DNA of 32,630 nucleotides from an uncultured Clostridia bacterium. Lineage in GTDB: Bacteria; Bacillota; Clostridia; Oscillospirales; CAG-272. The position numbers and the translations under genes were made by a program. The stretch covers positions 1 through 32,630 of the forward strand of contig CANPZU010000029.1 in NCBI GenBank assembly GCA_947588825.1, written 5' to 3'. The notes under the pieces are model-generated. The model saw only the letters and a list, made by a program, of their open reading frames with translations, had not been told where the DNA came from and did no database searches. Every line of letters starts with the position of its first letter. Position 1 is the first letter of the stretch. This document shows positions 15,064-24,084 of the stretch, one piece after another.

Positions 15064-16248
15064 TTATTCAAACAGTTTTTGAATTCTTTGAAGGGCCTCG
15101 AGGGTGCGATTGACGTCGCCGAAGCCGGAGAGTCTGAAAAAGCCCTCGCCGTTGACGCCGAAGCCCTCGCCGGGGGTACCGACGACGCCGCATTTAGTGA
15201 GGAGGAGGTCGAAGAATTCCCAGCTTTTCATATTATTCGGGCATTTAAGCCAAATATAAGGGCTATTTTTACCGCCGTAATATTTAATATTAAGTTTATC
15301 GAAGGTATTCATCATATTAGCGGTATTAGTGCGATAGTAATTGATATTTTCTCTGATTTGTTTAACGCCCTCATCTGAGAGGACGGCGGCGGCGCCGCGT
15401 TGGATTATGTAGGCGACTCCGTTAAATTTAGTAGACTGGCGGCGTTTCCAAAGAGAGAGGAGGGAAGTGTTATCAAAAGAGAGTTCAGAGGGAATAACGG
15501 TATAGCCGCAGCGAGTACCGGTAAAGCCGGCGGTTTTAGAGAAAGAGCAGAATTCGACAGCGCATTTTTCAGCGCCCTCTATTTCGAAGATACTTCTCGG
15601 GCAATCGGGGTCGCTGACGAAGATTTCATAAGCGGCGTCGTACAGGATAACGGCGTCATGAGAGAGGGCGAAGTCGACCCAAATTTTAAGTTGATCTCTT
15701 GTATAAGCGGCGCCGGTAGGGTTATTTGGGGAGCAGAGGTAGATAATATCGCCTTTTGTATTTTCATCAGGCAGAGGCAGGAAAGAATTTGACTCATTTG
15801 AGGAGATGAAGTTTATTTTTCTGCCGTCCATCACATTGGTATCGTAGTAAACGGGGTAGACGGGGTCAGGAATAAGGACGGTATTATCGGCGGAGAAGAT
15901 ATCGAGAATATTGCTTACATCTTCTTTAGCGCCGCAGGTGACGCATATTTCATTTGTATCGAGGCGAACGCCCATTTCCTTTTTATAGTAATTAGAAATC
16001 GCCTCAAGGAGGAAGCTTTCGCCGAAAGCCTCGGGGTAGCCGTGAAATGTTTCCTTATTGCCCATTTCCGCGACGGCCTTTTCCATTGCGGTCACTGCCG
16101 CCTTACAGAGGGGGAGGGTAACGTCGCCGATACCCATTTTAATAATATCGGTTTCAGGGTGAGCGGCCTTATACTCAGCGGTTTTTTGGGCGATATCCCG
16201 AAACAGGTAGGACGGTTTCAGATTAGCGAAATTGGCGTTTATTTTCAT
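15064..16248 (-). CDS. dapL: LL-diaminopimelate aminotransferase
   Basis: DapL (394 aa) is a PLP enzyme that converts tetrahydrodipicolinate directly to LL-diaminopimelate, bypassing the acylated route to lysine and peptidoglycan DAP. The start at 16248 (MKINANFANLKPSYLF) is supported by AAAAGGAG just upstream; a longer frame adds ten residues without a ribosome site. MGIGDVTLPL, CGAKEDV, SPNNPTG (about 173-179) and SFSKTAGFTGTR with the PLP Lys (about K238) are family hallmarks. It is downstream of dapF, whose product acts next in the pathway, with 112 bp between them that contain a GGGG array. The 3' half uses mostly C- or T-ending codons. Confidence 0.96.
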   Translation of the reverse strand: MKINANFANLKPSYLFRDIAQKTAEYKAAHPETDIIKMGIGDVTLPLCKAAVTAMEKAVAEMGNKETFHGYPEAFGESFLLEAISNYYKKEMGVRLDTNEICVTCGAKEDVSNILDIFSADNTVLIPDPVYPVYYDTNVMDGRKINFISSNESNSFLPLPDENTKGDIIYLCSPNNPTGAAYTRDQLKIWVDFALSHDAVILYDAAYEIFVSDPDCPRSIFEIEGAEKCAVEFCSFSKTAGFTGTRCGYTVIPSELSFDNTSLLSLWKRRQSTKFNGVAYIIQRGAAAVLSDEGVKQIRENINYYRTNTANMMNTFDKLNIKYYGGKNSPYIWLKCPNNMKSWEFFDLLLTKCGVVGTPGEGFGVNGEGFFRLSGFGDVNRTLEALQRIQKLFE

Positions 16249-16269
16249 ATTGGTTCTCCTTTTAATATC

Positions 16270-16319
16270 GGGGTGCACGGGGCATACGGGGTGATGCGGG
16301 GCGTATGGGGTGCACGGGG
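16270..16319 (+). repeat. Six GGGG tracts at 9-10-nt period (quadruplex-capable)
   Basis: GGGG occurs at 16270, 16279, 16288, 16298, 16307 and 16316, separated by 5 or 6 nt such as TGCAC, CATAC or CGTAT. The G strand is the template for the dapF-dapL transcript, so the mRNA is C-rich. It lies just upstream of the dapL ribosome site. Confidence 0.85.
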
Positions 16320-16360
16320 CGTATGTAATACGGGTTAATACCGATTTAACATCGGGGCGG

Positions 16361-17218
16361 TCAATAATCGATATCGATAACTCCTCTGAATGCCTCGACT
16401 GCCTCGCCGGTCATATATACTGTCTTATCGGTGTAGCGCACCACGAGTTCACCGCCGAGCAGTTTGACCGTAATATCGGTATTTTTATCGCACAGGCCGT
16501 TTTCGCAGGCTGCGACGACGGTGGCGCAGGTACCCGTGCCGCAGGCCCAGGTTTCGCCGCTTCCGCGTTCCCAAACGCGCATTTCAAGATGTGTTTTGTC
16601 TATGAATTTAACAAATTCGGTATTCACTCTTTCGGGGAAAATGGGGTCGTTTTCAAATCTTGGTCCGGCGCTTTGGATATCGAAGTTTTTAAGGTCGAAA
16701 TCATGCGGAACAAAGAGGACGCAGTGAGGGTTGCCCATACTGAGGCAGGTCACCTTGTGATTATGAGTGCCGACAAAAATCGTTTTACCGATTATCGGTT
16801 CATTTGAATCGCTTTTGACCGGGACAGACTCGGGGTCAAAGGAAGGGGCGCCCATATCGACGGTCGCGCGGTAGGCCTTGCCGTCTTTTATTTCAAGGCT
16901 TATTTTTTTAATTCCCGCCGGAGTTTCAATAAAAAGAGGGTTGTTTTTTGAAATACCGTTGTCATATACGAACTTTGCGGCGCAGCGGATGCCGTTGCCG
17001 CACATTTTACCTTCGCTTCCGTCGGCGTTGAACATTCTCATAGCGGCGTCGGCCTTGTCTGAGGGGCAGACCAATATAAGTCCGTCTCCGCCGATATAAA
17101 AATGTCTTTCAGAAAGCTTTTTTGACAGCTCGCCGGGGTTTTTTATCGTGTATTTAAAACAGTCAATGTAAATGTAGTCGTTTCCGCAGCCATGCATTTT
17201 GATAAAATCAAGCTTCAT
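16361..17218 (-). CDS. dapF: Diaminopimelate epimerase
   Basis: DapF (285 aa) converts LL- to meso-diaminopimelate for peptidoglycan and lysine. It is cofactor-independent and uses two Cys residues, both visible: C73 in MCGNGIRC and C225 in ACGTGTC. The N-terminal FIKMHGCGNDYIYID and GNPHCV near 161-166 are typical. AGGAG lies about 11 nt before the ATG. It is transcribed from the promoter at 17320-17348 and is probably co-transcribed with dapL. Confidence 0.98.
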   Translation of the reverse strand: MKLDFIKMHGCGNDYIYIDCFKYTIKNPGELSKKLSERHFYIGGDGLILVCPSDKADAAMRMFNADGSEGKMCGNGIRCAAKFVYDNGISKNNPLFIETPAGIKKISLEIKDGKAYRATVDMGAPSFDPESVPVKSDSNEPIIGKTIFVGTHNHKVTCLSMGNPHCVLFVPHDFDLKNFDIQSAGPRFENDPIFPERVNTEFVKFIDKTHLEMRVWERGSGETWACGTGTCATVVAACENGLCDKNTDITVKLLGGELVVRYTDKTVYMTGEAVEAFRGVIDIDY

Positions 17219-17298
17219 AACGTCGATATCTCCTAAATCTCCATATATGTATTTATGTATTCTCGATAAATTGTAAAGCGGCGTAAAAATTTTGTTGC

Positions 17299-17319
17299 GT
17301 TATGCTTTACCAGCATAAG
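17299..17319 (-). promoter_or_regulatory. 5'-terminal hairpin of the dapF mRNA
   Basis: TTATGCT and AGCATAA form a stem of 7 bp or more right at the predicted transcript start, which could stabilise the mRNA or mark a regulator site. Confidence 0.5.
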
Positions 17320-17348
17320 ATTATACACCTTTTTTTCTTCTCTGTCAA
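17320..17348 (-). promoter_or_regulatory. Sigma-A promoter of dapF-dapL
   Basis: Minus strand TTGACA (17343-17348), a 17-nt spacer and TATAAT (17320-17325) form a perfect consensus. It lies inside a 62-codon open frame (17233-17421), which is therefore probably not a gene. Confidence 0.9.
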
Positions 17349-17461
17349 GCGGAAAGTCAACTACTTTTAAAGACTCTTCGTAAACAAAATCTTTATTTAA
17401 TTTTGAGAATTTTACAAGCATTTGCGGCGGCGCGGGCGACGCGGGACGTAGCGGCGGCGGT

Positions 17462-17487
17462 TCTTATGTGAGCATGCTCACATAAGA
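17462..17487. repeat. 26-bp perfect palindrome
   Basis: Each half is TCTTATGTGAGCA with no central loop. It lies 75 bp past the hydratase stop. There is no T run on the hydratase side, so it is not a standard terminator for that gene; on the plus strand ATTTTC follows. An operator or cruciform is possible. Confidence 0.8.
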
Positions 17488-17562
17488 TTTTCAGCGTGTC
17501 TGCGGCGGGAGCCTGGATTTTTAAAAAGTGCAAGGAAATTCAGCGCAAGGTCAAAAAGGCGT

Positions 17563-19800
17563 TCAATTTTTATAGTAATTGATAAGGCAGCCGTCAAGCA
17601 GTATGCGGCGATCGTCCTTTGAGAGGTTGTCAAGTGAAAGCACGGCGTCGCGGACGGCGGATCCGTCGGCGGGGATGATTTTAGCGTTAATGGTGTTAAT
17701 GCCATGTTCAAGCGCGCTTCGAACGCCGCTCAGAAAGACAAAGTCATCGGGTGCGACGGGGAAGTCGCCCTTCACGGTAAAGGGAAGGATACCCCAGTTG
17801 ATAAGGTTGGAGCGATAGCGTTTTGTCGCGTATTCATTTGCGATATTGGCGAGTCCGCCGAGCACTCTTTGACAGGAAGCCGCCTGTTCTCTTGCGCTGC
17901 CGTCGCCGGGTTTAACCGCACAGATGAGCGAGCCGAGCATGATGCTGTCAGCGGGAGCGTCGGTGATTTCTGCGAGAATTTTATATATGTCGTCCAGTTC
18001 GGATATATGCTCTCCGGCGAGGCGCCGGTGTTCCAACTCCCTCATTTGTTTTGCTTTGGGGACATATGAAGGGTCCTTGCGCGAAAGGGCGAAGGAGGAA
18101 AGCTTTTCGGGATTGGATCGATAAGAGGACGTGTCGCCCGAGGGGATAAGCTCGTCGGTCGTTGTGACGGGGTCGTTTATAACGCTTACTGTTTTGATCA
18201 GCATACAGTCAGCAGCCGGCGAAAAGGCCGGCCAGTCGGCTATATTGGGGCCGAAAACGAGGGGCGTTTCGGGTTCGGGACGGCCGTATCCGTTGTATAC
18301 TCTGTTTTTATAGACGGTATCGTCGAATTTATAGTCGGGAGCGCTGTAGTTAATATCAAGCTCGGTGGCGGGAGTGAGCTTTCCTCCTCGCGCGGCGGTG
18401 GCTGCTATCGATCTTGAGTCCATAAGCGCCACGGCGGCTATCTGATTTTCTCCCGGCTTGCTGCCCTCGCGGTTCGGGAAGTTTCTCGTGCTGTGACGTA
18501 TCGAAAGCGAGCCGTTTGACGGCACGTCTCCGGCGCCAAAGCAGGGACCGCAGAAGGCGCTTCTCAGCGTCGCCCCGGCCGTGATCAGTTTTGATGCGCG
18601 TCCGCTTCGAATCAGCTCGAGCATTACGGGCTGCGAGGCGGGATATATCGACAAAGAAAAATGCCCTTGCCCTGTGGAGGCGTTTTCAAGTATGTCGCTC
18701 GCGGCGCACAGATTGTCGTAAGTGCCGCCCGCGCAGCCCGCGATAACGCCTTGGTCGACGTAAAAGCCGTCTTTTTTCAGCTTCGAACGCAAATCAAGTC
18801 GGCCCTTTTGTATACCGAGCTGTTTTGTCGCATTTTGCTCGACCGACGCGAGAATATCCTGTGCGTTTTCCAGAAATTCTTTTATCGTGTACGCGTTTGA
18901 CGGGTGGAAGGGAAGCGCAATCATGGGCTCGATTGTCGACAGGTCGATCTCGATCAGACCGTCATAGTACGCCACATCCGCGGGAGCAAGCTTTCTGTAA
19001 TCGCGGGCCCTGCCGTGAAGCTCAAGATACCTCTTTGTCTTTTCGTCGGTTTCCCAAATTGAAGAAAGGCAGGTCGTTTCGGTCGTCATAACGTCTATTC
19101 CGTTTCGAAACTCCATCGGAAGCGAGGATATACCCTCGCCGACAAATTCAAGCACCTTATTTTTTACAAAGCCCGAGGCGAAAACCTCCTTTATCAGCGC
19201 AAGCGCAACGTCCTGCGGGCCCACGCCCGTCTTAGGCGCGCCCGTCAAGTGTACGCATATGACTTCCGGGTAGCTTATGTCGTATGTTTTTGACAATAAT
19301 TGTTTAACCAACTCCGGGCCGCCTTCGCCTATCGCCATACATCCGAGCGCTCCGTACCGCGTGTGCGAGTCCGAGCCAAGTATCATCTTGCCGCACGACG
19401 CGTAACGTTCCCTCATGTACGAGTGTATAACCGCTTGATGCGCCGGTACGTATATTCCTCCGTAGCGCTTGGCGGCCGATAAACCAAACGCATGGTCGTC
19501 TTCGTTTATTGTGCCTCCGACCGCGCACAGCGAATTGTGGCAGTTTGTAAGTATGTACGGCAGCGGAAACTCCTTAAGCCCCGATGCGCGCGCCGTCTGT
19601 ATTATTCCGACGTATGTTATATCGTGCGACGCTATCGCGTCAAATTTTATCTTTAATTGATTTTCGTCTTTTGAAATGTTGTGAGCGCTCAGTATCCCAT
19701 AGGTTATGGTTCCTTTTTTCGCTTCCTCCGGCCGCATCTCATGCTTTTGCCGCACCTCTTTGTTTGTGTAATATATACCGCTTTTAGTGGTTTTTATCAT
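17563..19800 (-). CDS. Aconitase-family hydratase (YbhJ-like)
   Basis: This 745-aa protein of the aconitase superfamily would carry a [4Fe-4S] cluster and dehydrate/hydrate a hydroxy-acid. Cluster ligands fit C356 (GVIAGCAGG), C417 and C420 (FCGPC). GSDSHTRYGALG (142-153) and RNFPNREG (439-446) are active-site segments. The C-terminal swivel domain has GDGSAREQAA and NLINWGILPF. GCAGG in place of GSCTN separates it from true aconitases and suggests the less-studied hydratase branch, so citrate is not a safe substrate call. No citrate synthase or isocitrate dehydrogenase is nearby. AAAGGAG precedes the ATG. It is likely monocistronic from the promoter at 19842-19870. Confidence 0.9.
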   Translation of the reverse strand: MIKTTKSGIYYTNKEVRQKHEMRPEEAKKGTITYGILSAHNISKDENQLKIKFDAIASHDITYVGIIQTARASGLKEFPLPYILTNCHNSLCAVGGTINEDDHAFGLSAAKRYGGIYVPAHQAVIHSYMRERYASCGKMILGSDSHTRYGALGCMAIGEGGPELVKQLLSKTYDISYPEVICVHLTGAPKTGVGPQDVALALIKEVFASGFVKNKVLEFVGEGISSLPMEFRNGIDVMTTETTCLSSIWETDEKTKRYLELHGRARDYRKLAPADVAYYDGLIEIDLSTIEPMIALPFHPSNAYTIKEFLENAQDILASVEQNATKQLGIQKGRLDLRSKLKKDGFYVDQGVIAGCAGGTYDNLCAASDILENASTGQGHFSLSIYPASQPVMLELIRSGRASKLITAGATLRSAFCGPCFGAGDVPSNGSLSIRHSTRNFPNREGSKPGENQIAAVALMDSRSIAATAARGGKLTPATELDINYSAPDYKFDDTVYKNRVYNGYGRPEPETPLVFGPNIADWPAFSPAADCMLIKTVSVINDPVTTTDELIPSGDTSSYRSNPEKLSSFALSRKDPSYVPKAKQMRELEHRRLAGEHISELDDIYKILAEITDAPADSIMLGSLICAVKPGDGSAREQAASCQRVLGGLANIANEYATKRYRSNLINWGILPFTVKGDFPVAPDDFVFLSGVRSALEHGINTINAKIIPADGSAVRDAVLSLDNLSKDDRRILLDGCLINYYKN

Positions 19801-19841
19801 GAGCTTTTGCTCCTTTCACTCGTTTTTGCTGCATTATATCT

Positions 19842-19870
19842 ATTTTATCACATCACGCCGCTTATTTCAA
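19842..19870 (-). promoter_or_regulatory. Probable sigma-A promoter of the hydratase
   Basis: Minus strand TTGAAA (19865-19870), a 17-nt spacer and TAAAAT (19842-19847). A second TATAAT lies 9 nt downstream. Confidence 0.65.
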
Positions 19871-20037
19871 TATTTCAAGAGGATTAACTTGCCCTTTTAT
19901 GCCTTTGCTCTTTGAGGGTTGGTTTGTCGGACCCGCATGTCCTGCGGCGCGATGGCGGGCGCGATGACCGGCGTGATGGCATCAAAGCGCGCAAAAGCAA
20001 AAAAGGCAAAGGCAAGAGCAAGGGTAGTGGCCAAAGG

Positions 20038-22572
20038 TCATTTGCAATCGAACCAGCGTTTACCGAAGGAGAGCTCGGCAGTGAGGGGGACTGAAAGCTT
20101 GACCGCGTTTTCCATTTCACGCTTAAGTATTTGGGCGGCCTGTTTCACGCAGTTGTCGGCGGCTTCAAGGATAAGCTCGTCATGGACTTGCAGGACGATT
20201 TTGGCGTCGATAGCGCTGTCTGCCAGAGCTTTTTCGGTATTGACCATGGCGATTTTGATAATATCGGCGGCGCTGCCTTGGATGGGACTGTTCATGGCGA
20301 CGCGCTCGCCGAAGCTCTTAAGCTGAGCCTTAGAGGAGGAAAGCTCGGGAATATAACGGCGGCGATTGAACATGGTGGAGACGAAACCGTCTCTGTAGGC
20401 CGTTTCAATGGCCAAGGAGAGGTATTCGGAGACGCCGACAAATTTACTCTTATAGTTTGAAATATACTCGTCGGCTTCTTTTTTAGAAATACCGAGGTCA
20501 AGGGAAAGCGAGTAACCGCCGATTCCGTAGACGATGCCGAAGTTAATGGCTTTAGCGCGTTTGCGAAGCTCGGGAGTGACCTTCTCAATGGGGACTCCAA
20601 AGACGCTTGAGGCGGTAGAGGCATGAATGTCCTCGTTATTAAGAAACGCGGCAATCATCACCGGGTCGCCGGAAATATGAGCAAGGAGGCGAAGCTCAAT
20701 CTGCGAATAATCGGCGTCGACGAGGGTATAGCCCTCCGGCGCGACGAAGCACTTTCTCATTTCGTGGCCGAGAGGGGTCCTTATGGGAATGTTTTGCAGA
20801 TTTGGCTCGGTCGAGGACAGGCGTCCGGTCGCGGTGACGGTCTGATTGAAGGAGGAATGCACGCGGGAGTTTTGATCCGCCGCGTTCAAAAGACCGTCGG
20901 CATAGGTCGATTTGAGCTTCGCAAACTGACGGTAATTCAGGATGAGATCGACGATTTCATGGTATGGGCGAAGCTTTTCAAGCACTTCGGCGTCGGTGGA
21001 AAAACCGTTTTTCGTCTTTTTAAAGGGAGGAAGCTTAAGCTCCTCAAAGAGTACGGCTGCAAGCTGTTTTGTGGAGTTGACATTAAACTCATGTCCCGCT
21101 ATGGAGAAAATTTTTTCAAGATGGGAGGATATCTTTGCCTCAAGCATTTGCGAAAAGTCACGAAGGCCCTGTTTGTCAACCATAAAACCGCTTAGCTCCA
21201 TTTTAAAAAGCAGAGCGGAAAGAGGCTGCTCGACTTTGTAATAAAGGAATCCGAGATCGTTTTCGTTTATCTTGTCCTTCAGCTTCTCGGCAAGGGAAAA
21301 AAGAGCGGGCGCCTTTTCCGAGGGGGAACCGAGGTACGCCCCGGTGAGTTTTGGCAGATCGTATGATGAATCGGATGAATTTATGACATAGGCGGCGAGC
21401 ATAACGTCAAAATCCACAGTTATGTCGGATATTCCCGCTTTATAAAGAAGATGCCTTTTTGATTTGCTGTCGTGAAGAATCAGACGGTTGTTTTTGAAAA
21501 AGGGATTAAGATTTGAAAGCTCCGAGCGGTCAATCGATATAGAAAAATATCGCTTCGCATCGTAAAGCTCAAGCAGGATTTGCCCGCTTTTTTCTGCTTC
21601 ATCCGACTCACTGAATGTGATTGCCGCGGGTGAATCAAAAAAAAGAGCGCATAGCCCGTCAACGTCGATTGCTTCGGGCAGAGCCGATAATATTTCTTCC
21701 TTTTTCTCGCTCAGCCCGAGACGCTTTATAAATCCCGAAAATTCAAGCTCGGCAAAAAGCGAAAGAAGCGCGCCCTCGTCCCTTTCGCGCAGCTTGAGCT
21801 CTGAAAGGTCGGTAATGCCCAACGGCGCGTCGCATACGATGGTCGCAAGGCTCTTTGAAAGAAATGCAGTCTCTCTGTCTTCCTTCAGCTTAGTAAGAGC
21901 CTTTTCCCCGAGCTTGACACTGTCTATGTTTTTATACAGCTCCTCTATCGTGCCGTATTCGGCAATGAGCTTCAGGGCCGTCTTTTCTCCTACGCCCCGT
22001 ACGCCCGGAATGTTGTCCGAGGAGTCCCCCATCAGCGCCTTCACGTCTATAAAACGCTCGGGAGAAATGCCGTACCTGCTTTCAAATGCCGCTTTGTCAA
22101 AATCAATCGTCTGCGTGTTCGCAGCAAGAAGTACCGTGCAGCGCTCGTCAATAAGCTGGAGACTGTCACGGTCGCCCGTCAGAATGTATGCCGCGACATT
22201 CTCAGAGCCTTTTGCCATGCGCGAAAGCGTGCCGAGAATGTCGTCCGCCTCATAGCCCTCCTTTTCAATAACGGTTATGCCCATGGCCGTAAGACACTTT
22301 TTTATATAAGGAAACTGTGCGAGCAGCTCCGGCGGGGTCGCGTGTCGACCGGCTTTGTAATCCTTGTACATAAGATGACGGAAGGTCGGCGCGTGTACGT
22401 CAAAGGCTACGGCCGCATAAGACGGCGCAAGGCGCTCAAGCGTCGAGAGCAGAACGTTTATAAAACCGTAAATGGCATTTGTGAAAAGCCCGCTTTTGGT
22501 CGTCAGAGGACGTACGCCGTAATATTGGCGGTTCATTATGCTGTTGCCGTCGATAATTAGCAGATTGTTCAT
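20038..22572 (-). CDS. polA: DNA polymerase I
   Basis: PolA (844 aa) fills gaps and removes RNA primers. The 5' nuclease domain covers about residues 1-290 (MNNLLIIDGNSIMNR, EADDILGTLSR, GVRGVGEKTALKL). The middle domain resembles a 3'-5' exonuclease but lacks the catalytic DxE (ALFFDSPAAITF instead), so proofreading is probably absent, as in Bacillus and Thermus PolA. The polymerase domain shows GRLSSTEPNLQNIP, DADYSQIELRLL (motif A), RAKAINFGIVYG (motif B, with Phe at the dideoxy-discriminating site) and LQVHDELILEA (motif C, 794-804). AAAGGAAG supports the start. No clear promoter or terminator is seen. It is divergent from the exporter genes. Confidence 0.98.
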   Translation of the reverse strand: MNNLLIIDGNSIMNRQYYGVRPLTTKSGLFTNAIYGFINVLLSTLERLAPSYAAVAFDVHAPTFRHLMYKDYKAGRHATPPELLAQFPYIKKCLTAMGITVIEKEGYEADDILGTLSRMAKGSENVAAYILTGDRDSLQLIDERCTVLLAANTQTIDFDKAAFESRYGISPERFIDVKALMGDSSDNIPGVRGVGEKTALKLIAEYGTIEELYKNIDSVKLGEKALTKLKEDRETAFLSKSLATIVCDAPLGITDLSELKLRERDEGALLSLFAELEFSGFIKRLGLSEKKEEILSALPEAIDVDGLCALFFDSPAAITFSESDEAEKSGQILLELYDAKRYFSISIDRSELSNLNPFFKNNRLILHDSKSKRHLLYKAGISDITVDFDVMLAAYVINSSDSSYDLPKLTGAYLGSPSEKAPALFSLAEKLKDKINENDLGFLYYKVEQPLSALLFKMELSGFMVDKQGLRDFSQMLEAKISSHLEKIFSIAGHEFNVNSTKQLAAVLFEELKLPPFKKTKNGFSTDAEVLEKLRPYHEIVDLILNYRQFAKLKSTYADGLLNAADQNSRVHSSFNQTVTATGRLSSTEPNLQNIPIRTPLGHEMRKCFVAPEGYTLVDADYSQIELRLLAHISGDPVMIAAFLNNEDIHASTASSVFGVPIEKVTPELRKRAKAINFGIVYGIGGYSLSLDLGISKKEADEYISNYKSKFVGVSEYLSLAIETAYRDGFVSTMFNRRRYIPELSSSKAQLKSFGERVAMNSPIQGSAADIIKIAMVNTEKALADSAIDAKIVLQVHDELILEAADNCVKQAAQILKREMENAVKLSVPLTAELSFGKRWFDCK

Positions 22573-22684
22573 GTTCGCTTCCTTTTCGTTTCGTATTGAT
22601 CAATAAATAAAACATGGTCCGTATTTTTTATTTTAGCACAAATGTCACTAAATTAAAAGATTAAAAATTAAATTTAATATACTG

Positions 22685-22713
22685 TTGACAAACTCCGCGC
22701 CATAGAGTACAAT
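22685..22713 (+). promoter_or_regulatory. Sigma-A promoter of the ThrE exporter
   Basis: TTGACA (22685-22690), a 17-nt spacer and TACAAT (22708-22713). The leader is about 55 nt, with AAAGG at 22764. Confidence 0.88.
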
Positions 22714-22776
22714 ATGTACGCCAAGTCATGAAAAAATTTGAAATCAAATATGAAAATATGTATAAAGGTGTGAATT

Positions 22777-23571
22777 ATGATCGACCTTTCCTCGGGAATA
22801 AGATACAGCGCCGATATAATGCTCGGCGCCGCCCTTGACATCGCTGCGGAACTTATGGAATGCGGCGCCGAAATACAACGTACGGAGGATACTGTGGAAC
22901 GTATCTGCCGCGCTTACGGCGCAAGCCGTGTGGACGTCTACGCCACTACATCTTTGATAACCGCTACCGTCGGTATGCCCGACGGCTATCATAAAACTCA
23001 AATAAGACGTATCTATATGACCCAAAGCGACCTTCAACGAATCGAGGAACTTAACGCCCTTTCAAGACAAATATGCGAAAACGTGCCTGAACCCGCTGAA
23101 TTTGAAAGAATGCTCCGCGCAAGTAAAAAAAACGAGCCTCCCGCCCGCCAAATACTTAAACGCTTTATCGGCTCGCTCCTGCTCGTCGGAGGCTTTACGG
23201 TCTTTTTCGGCGGCAACGCCCTCGACGCACTCTCCGCGGCAATCGTCGGCCTCTGTATACCTGCCCTTAACTTGATTAAACGTAAAAGTACAAACGCCGT
23301 CGCCCATACCGTGCTCTGCTCACTTGCCGCAGGCGTACTCTCCGTGCTCGCTATCAGCATCGGACTCGGCAACCACGCCGATAAGGTCATGATCGGCACA
23401 ATTATGCTGCTCATCCCCGGCGCCGATATCGGTAATAGCCTGCGCGACCTGCTCTTCGGCGATATCGTCTCGGGCTCTATGCGCCTCATAAAAGCTCTCC
23501 TCACCGCCGCCGCTATCGCCGTCGGCTACTCTATCGCTATTATCTTCGGAGGTTGGCTCAATGTCCTTTGA
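22777..23571 (+). CDS. ThrE/YjjP-family exporter, large subunit
   Basis: This 264-aa membrane protein is the N-terminal part of a split ThrE-type exporter (threonine/serine efflux in Corynebacterium; the E. coli homologue YjjP works with YjjB and was linked to succinate export). A soluble segment of about 125 residues has family traits (LMECGAEIQRTEDTVERICRAYG), and five hydrophobic helices follow, including the conserved LIPGADIGNSLRDLLFGD. The start has AAAGG 8 nt upstream. It overlaps the next gene by 11 nt, which indicates translational coupling and a two-subunit transporter. The true substrate cannot be told from sequence. Confidence 0.9.
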   Translation: MIDLSSGIRYSADIMLGAALDIAAELMECGAEIQRTEDTVERICRAYGASRVDVYATTSLITATVGMPDGYHKTQIRRIYMTQSDLQRIEELNALSRQICENVPEPAEFERMLRASKKNEPPARQILKRFIGSLLLVGGFTVFFGGNALDALSAAIVGLCIPALNLIKRKSTNAVAHTVLCSLAAGVLSVLAISIGLGNHADKVMIGTIMLLIPGADIGNSLRDLLFGDIVSGSMRLIKALLTAAAIAVGYSIAIIFGGWLNVL

Positions 23572-24034
23572 CTTCTTCTCAATCGGCGACCTCGCCACTT
23601 ACTGCCTCTCAGGCCTCTGCGCTACCCTCGGCTTCGTGCTCGTCTGCCATATCAATATCAAAAAAGCACCCGTAGCCCTCGCCGGCGCAGCTCTCACCGT
23701 CCTTTGGTGGTACTTTTCACTCGGCCTCTTAAATAACGTCTTCCTCTCTAACCTCTTGGCCTCCGTCGTCGCTACTACCTTTGCTGAAATTATGGCGCGC
23801 GTCACTAAAACACCCGCTATCGTCTACCTCTCTCCCGCCGTCATTACCCTCGTGCCCGGCGGTAAACTCTATTATACTATGGCCGCCCTCGTCGCCTCCG
23901 ATACCACCGCCTTTAAAATTAATGGCCGCGAAACCATCGAAGTCGCCCTCGGCATAGCCGTCGGTATCGTTATCGTCTCTACCCTCTTCTCCCTCATTAT
24001 GGCACAGAAAAAACATGCCGCCTCCCTTAAATAA
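23561..24034 (+). CDS. ThrE/YjjB-family exporter, small subunit
   Basis: A 157-aa protein of five hydrophobic helices, equivalent to the C-terminal part of one-piece ThrE and to YjjB. LSPAVITLVPGGKLYYTM is the conserved family segment. It begins inside the end of the preceding gene, so the two are coupled. In the last 70 codons I count only four ending in G, two of which are ATG. A strong terminator follows at 24051-24079. Confidence 0.9.
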   Translation: MSFDFFSIGDLATYCLSGLCATLGFVLVCHINIKKAPVALAGAALTVLWWYFSLGLLNNVFLSNLLASVVATTFAEIMARVTKTPAIVYLSPAVITLVPGGKLYYTMAALVASDTTAFKINGRETIEVALGIAVGIVIVSTLFSLIMAQKKHAASLK

Positions 24035-24050
24035 ATTAAACCTAAACTAC

Positions 24051-24079
24051 CCGCCGCCCGCACCGCGGCGGCATTTTTT
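24051..24079 (+). terminator. Intrinsic terminator of the exporter operon
   Basis: CCGCCGC (24051-24057) and GCGGCGG (24065-24071) form a 7-bp stem with a 7-nt loop, followed by T6 (24074-24079). Repeat copy 4 begins directly after it. Confidence 0.88.
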
Positions 24080-24084
24080 GCGCG

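Noticed and set aside
17233-17421. 62-codon minus-strand frame upstream of dapF
   Set aside because: It contains the perfect dapF promoter and has no ribosome site, so it is more likely promoter DNA than a gene.
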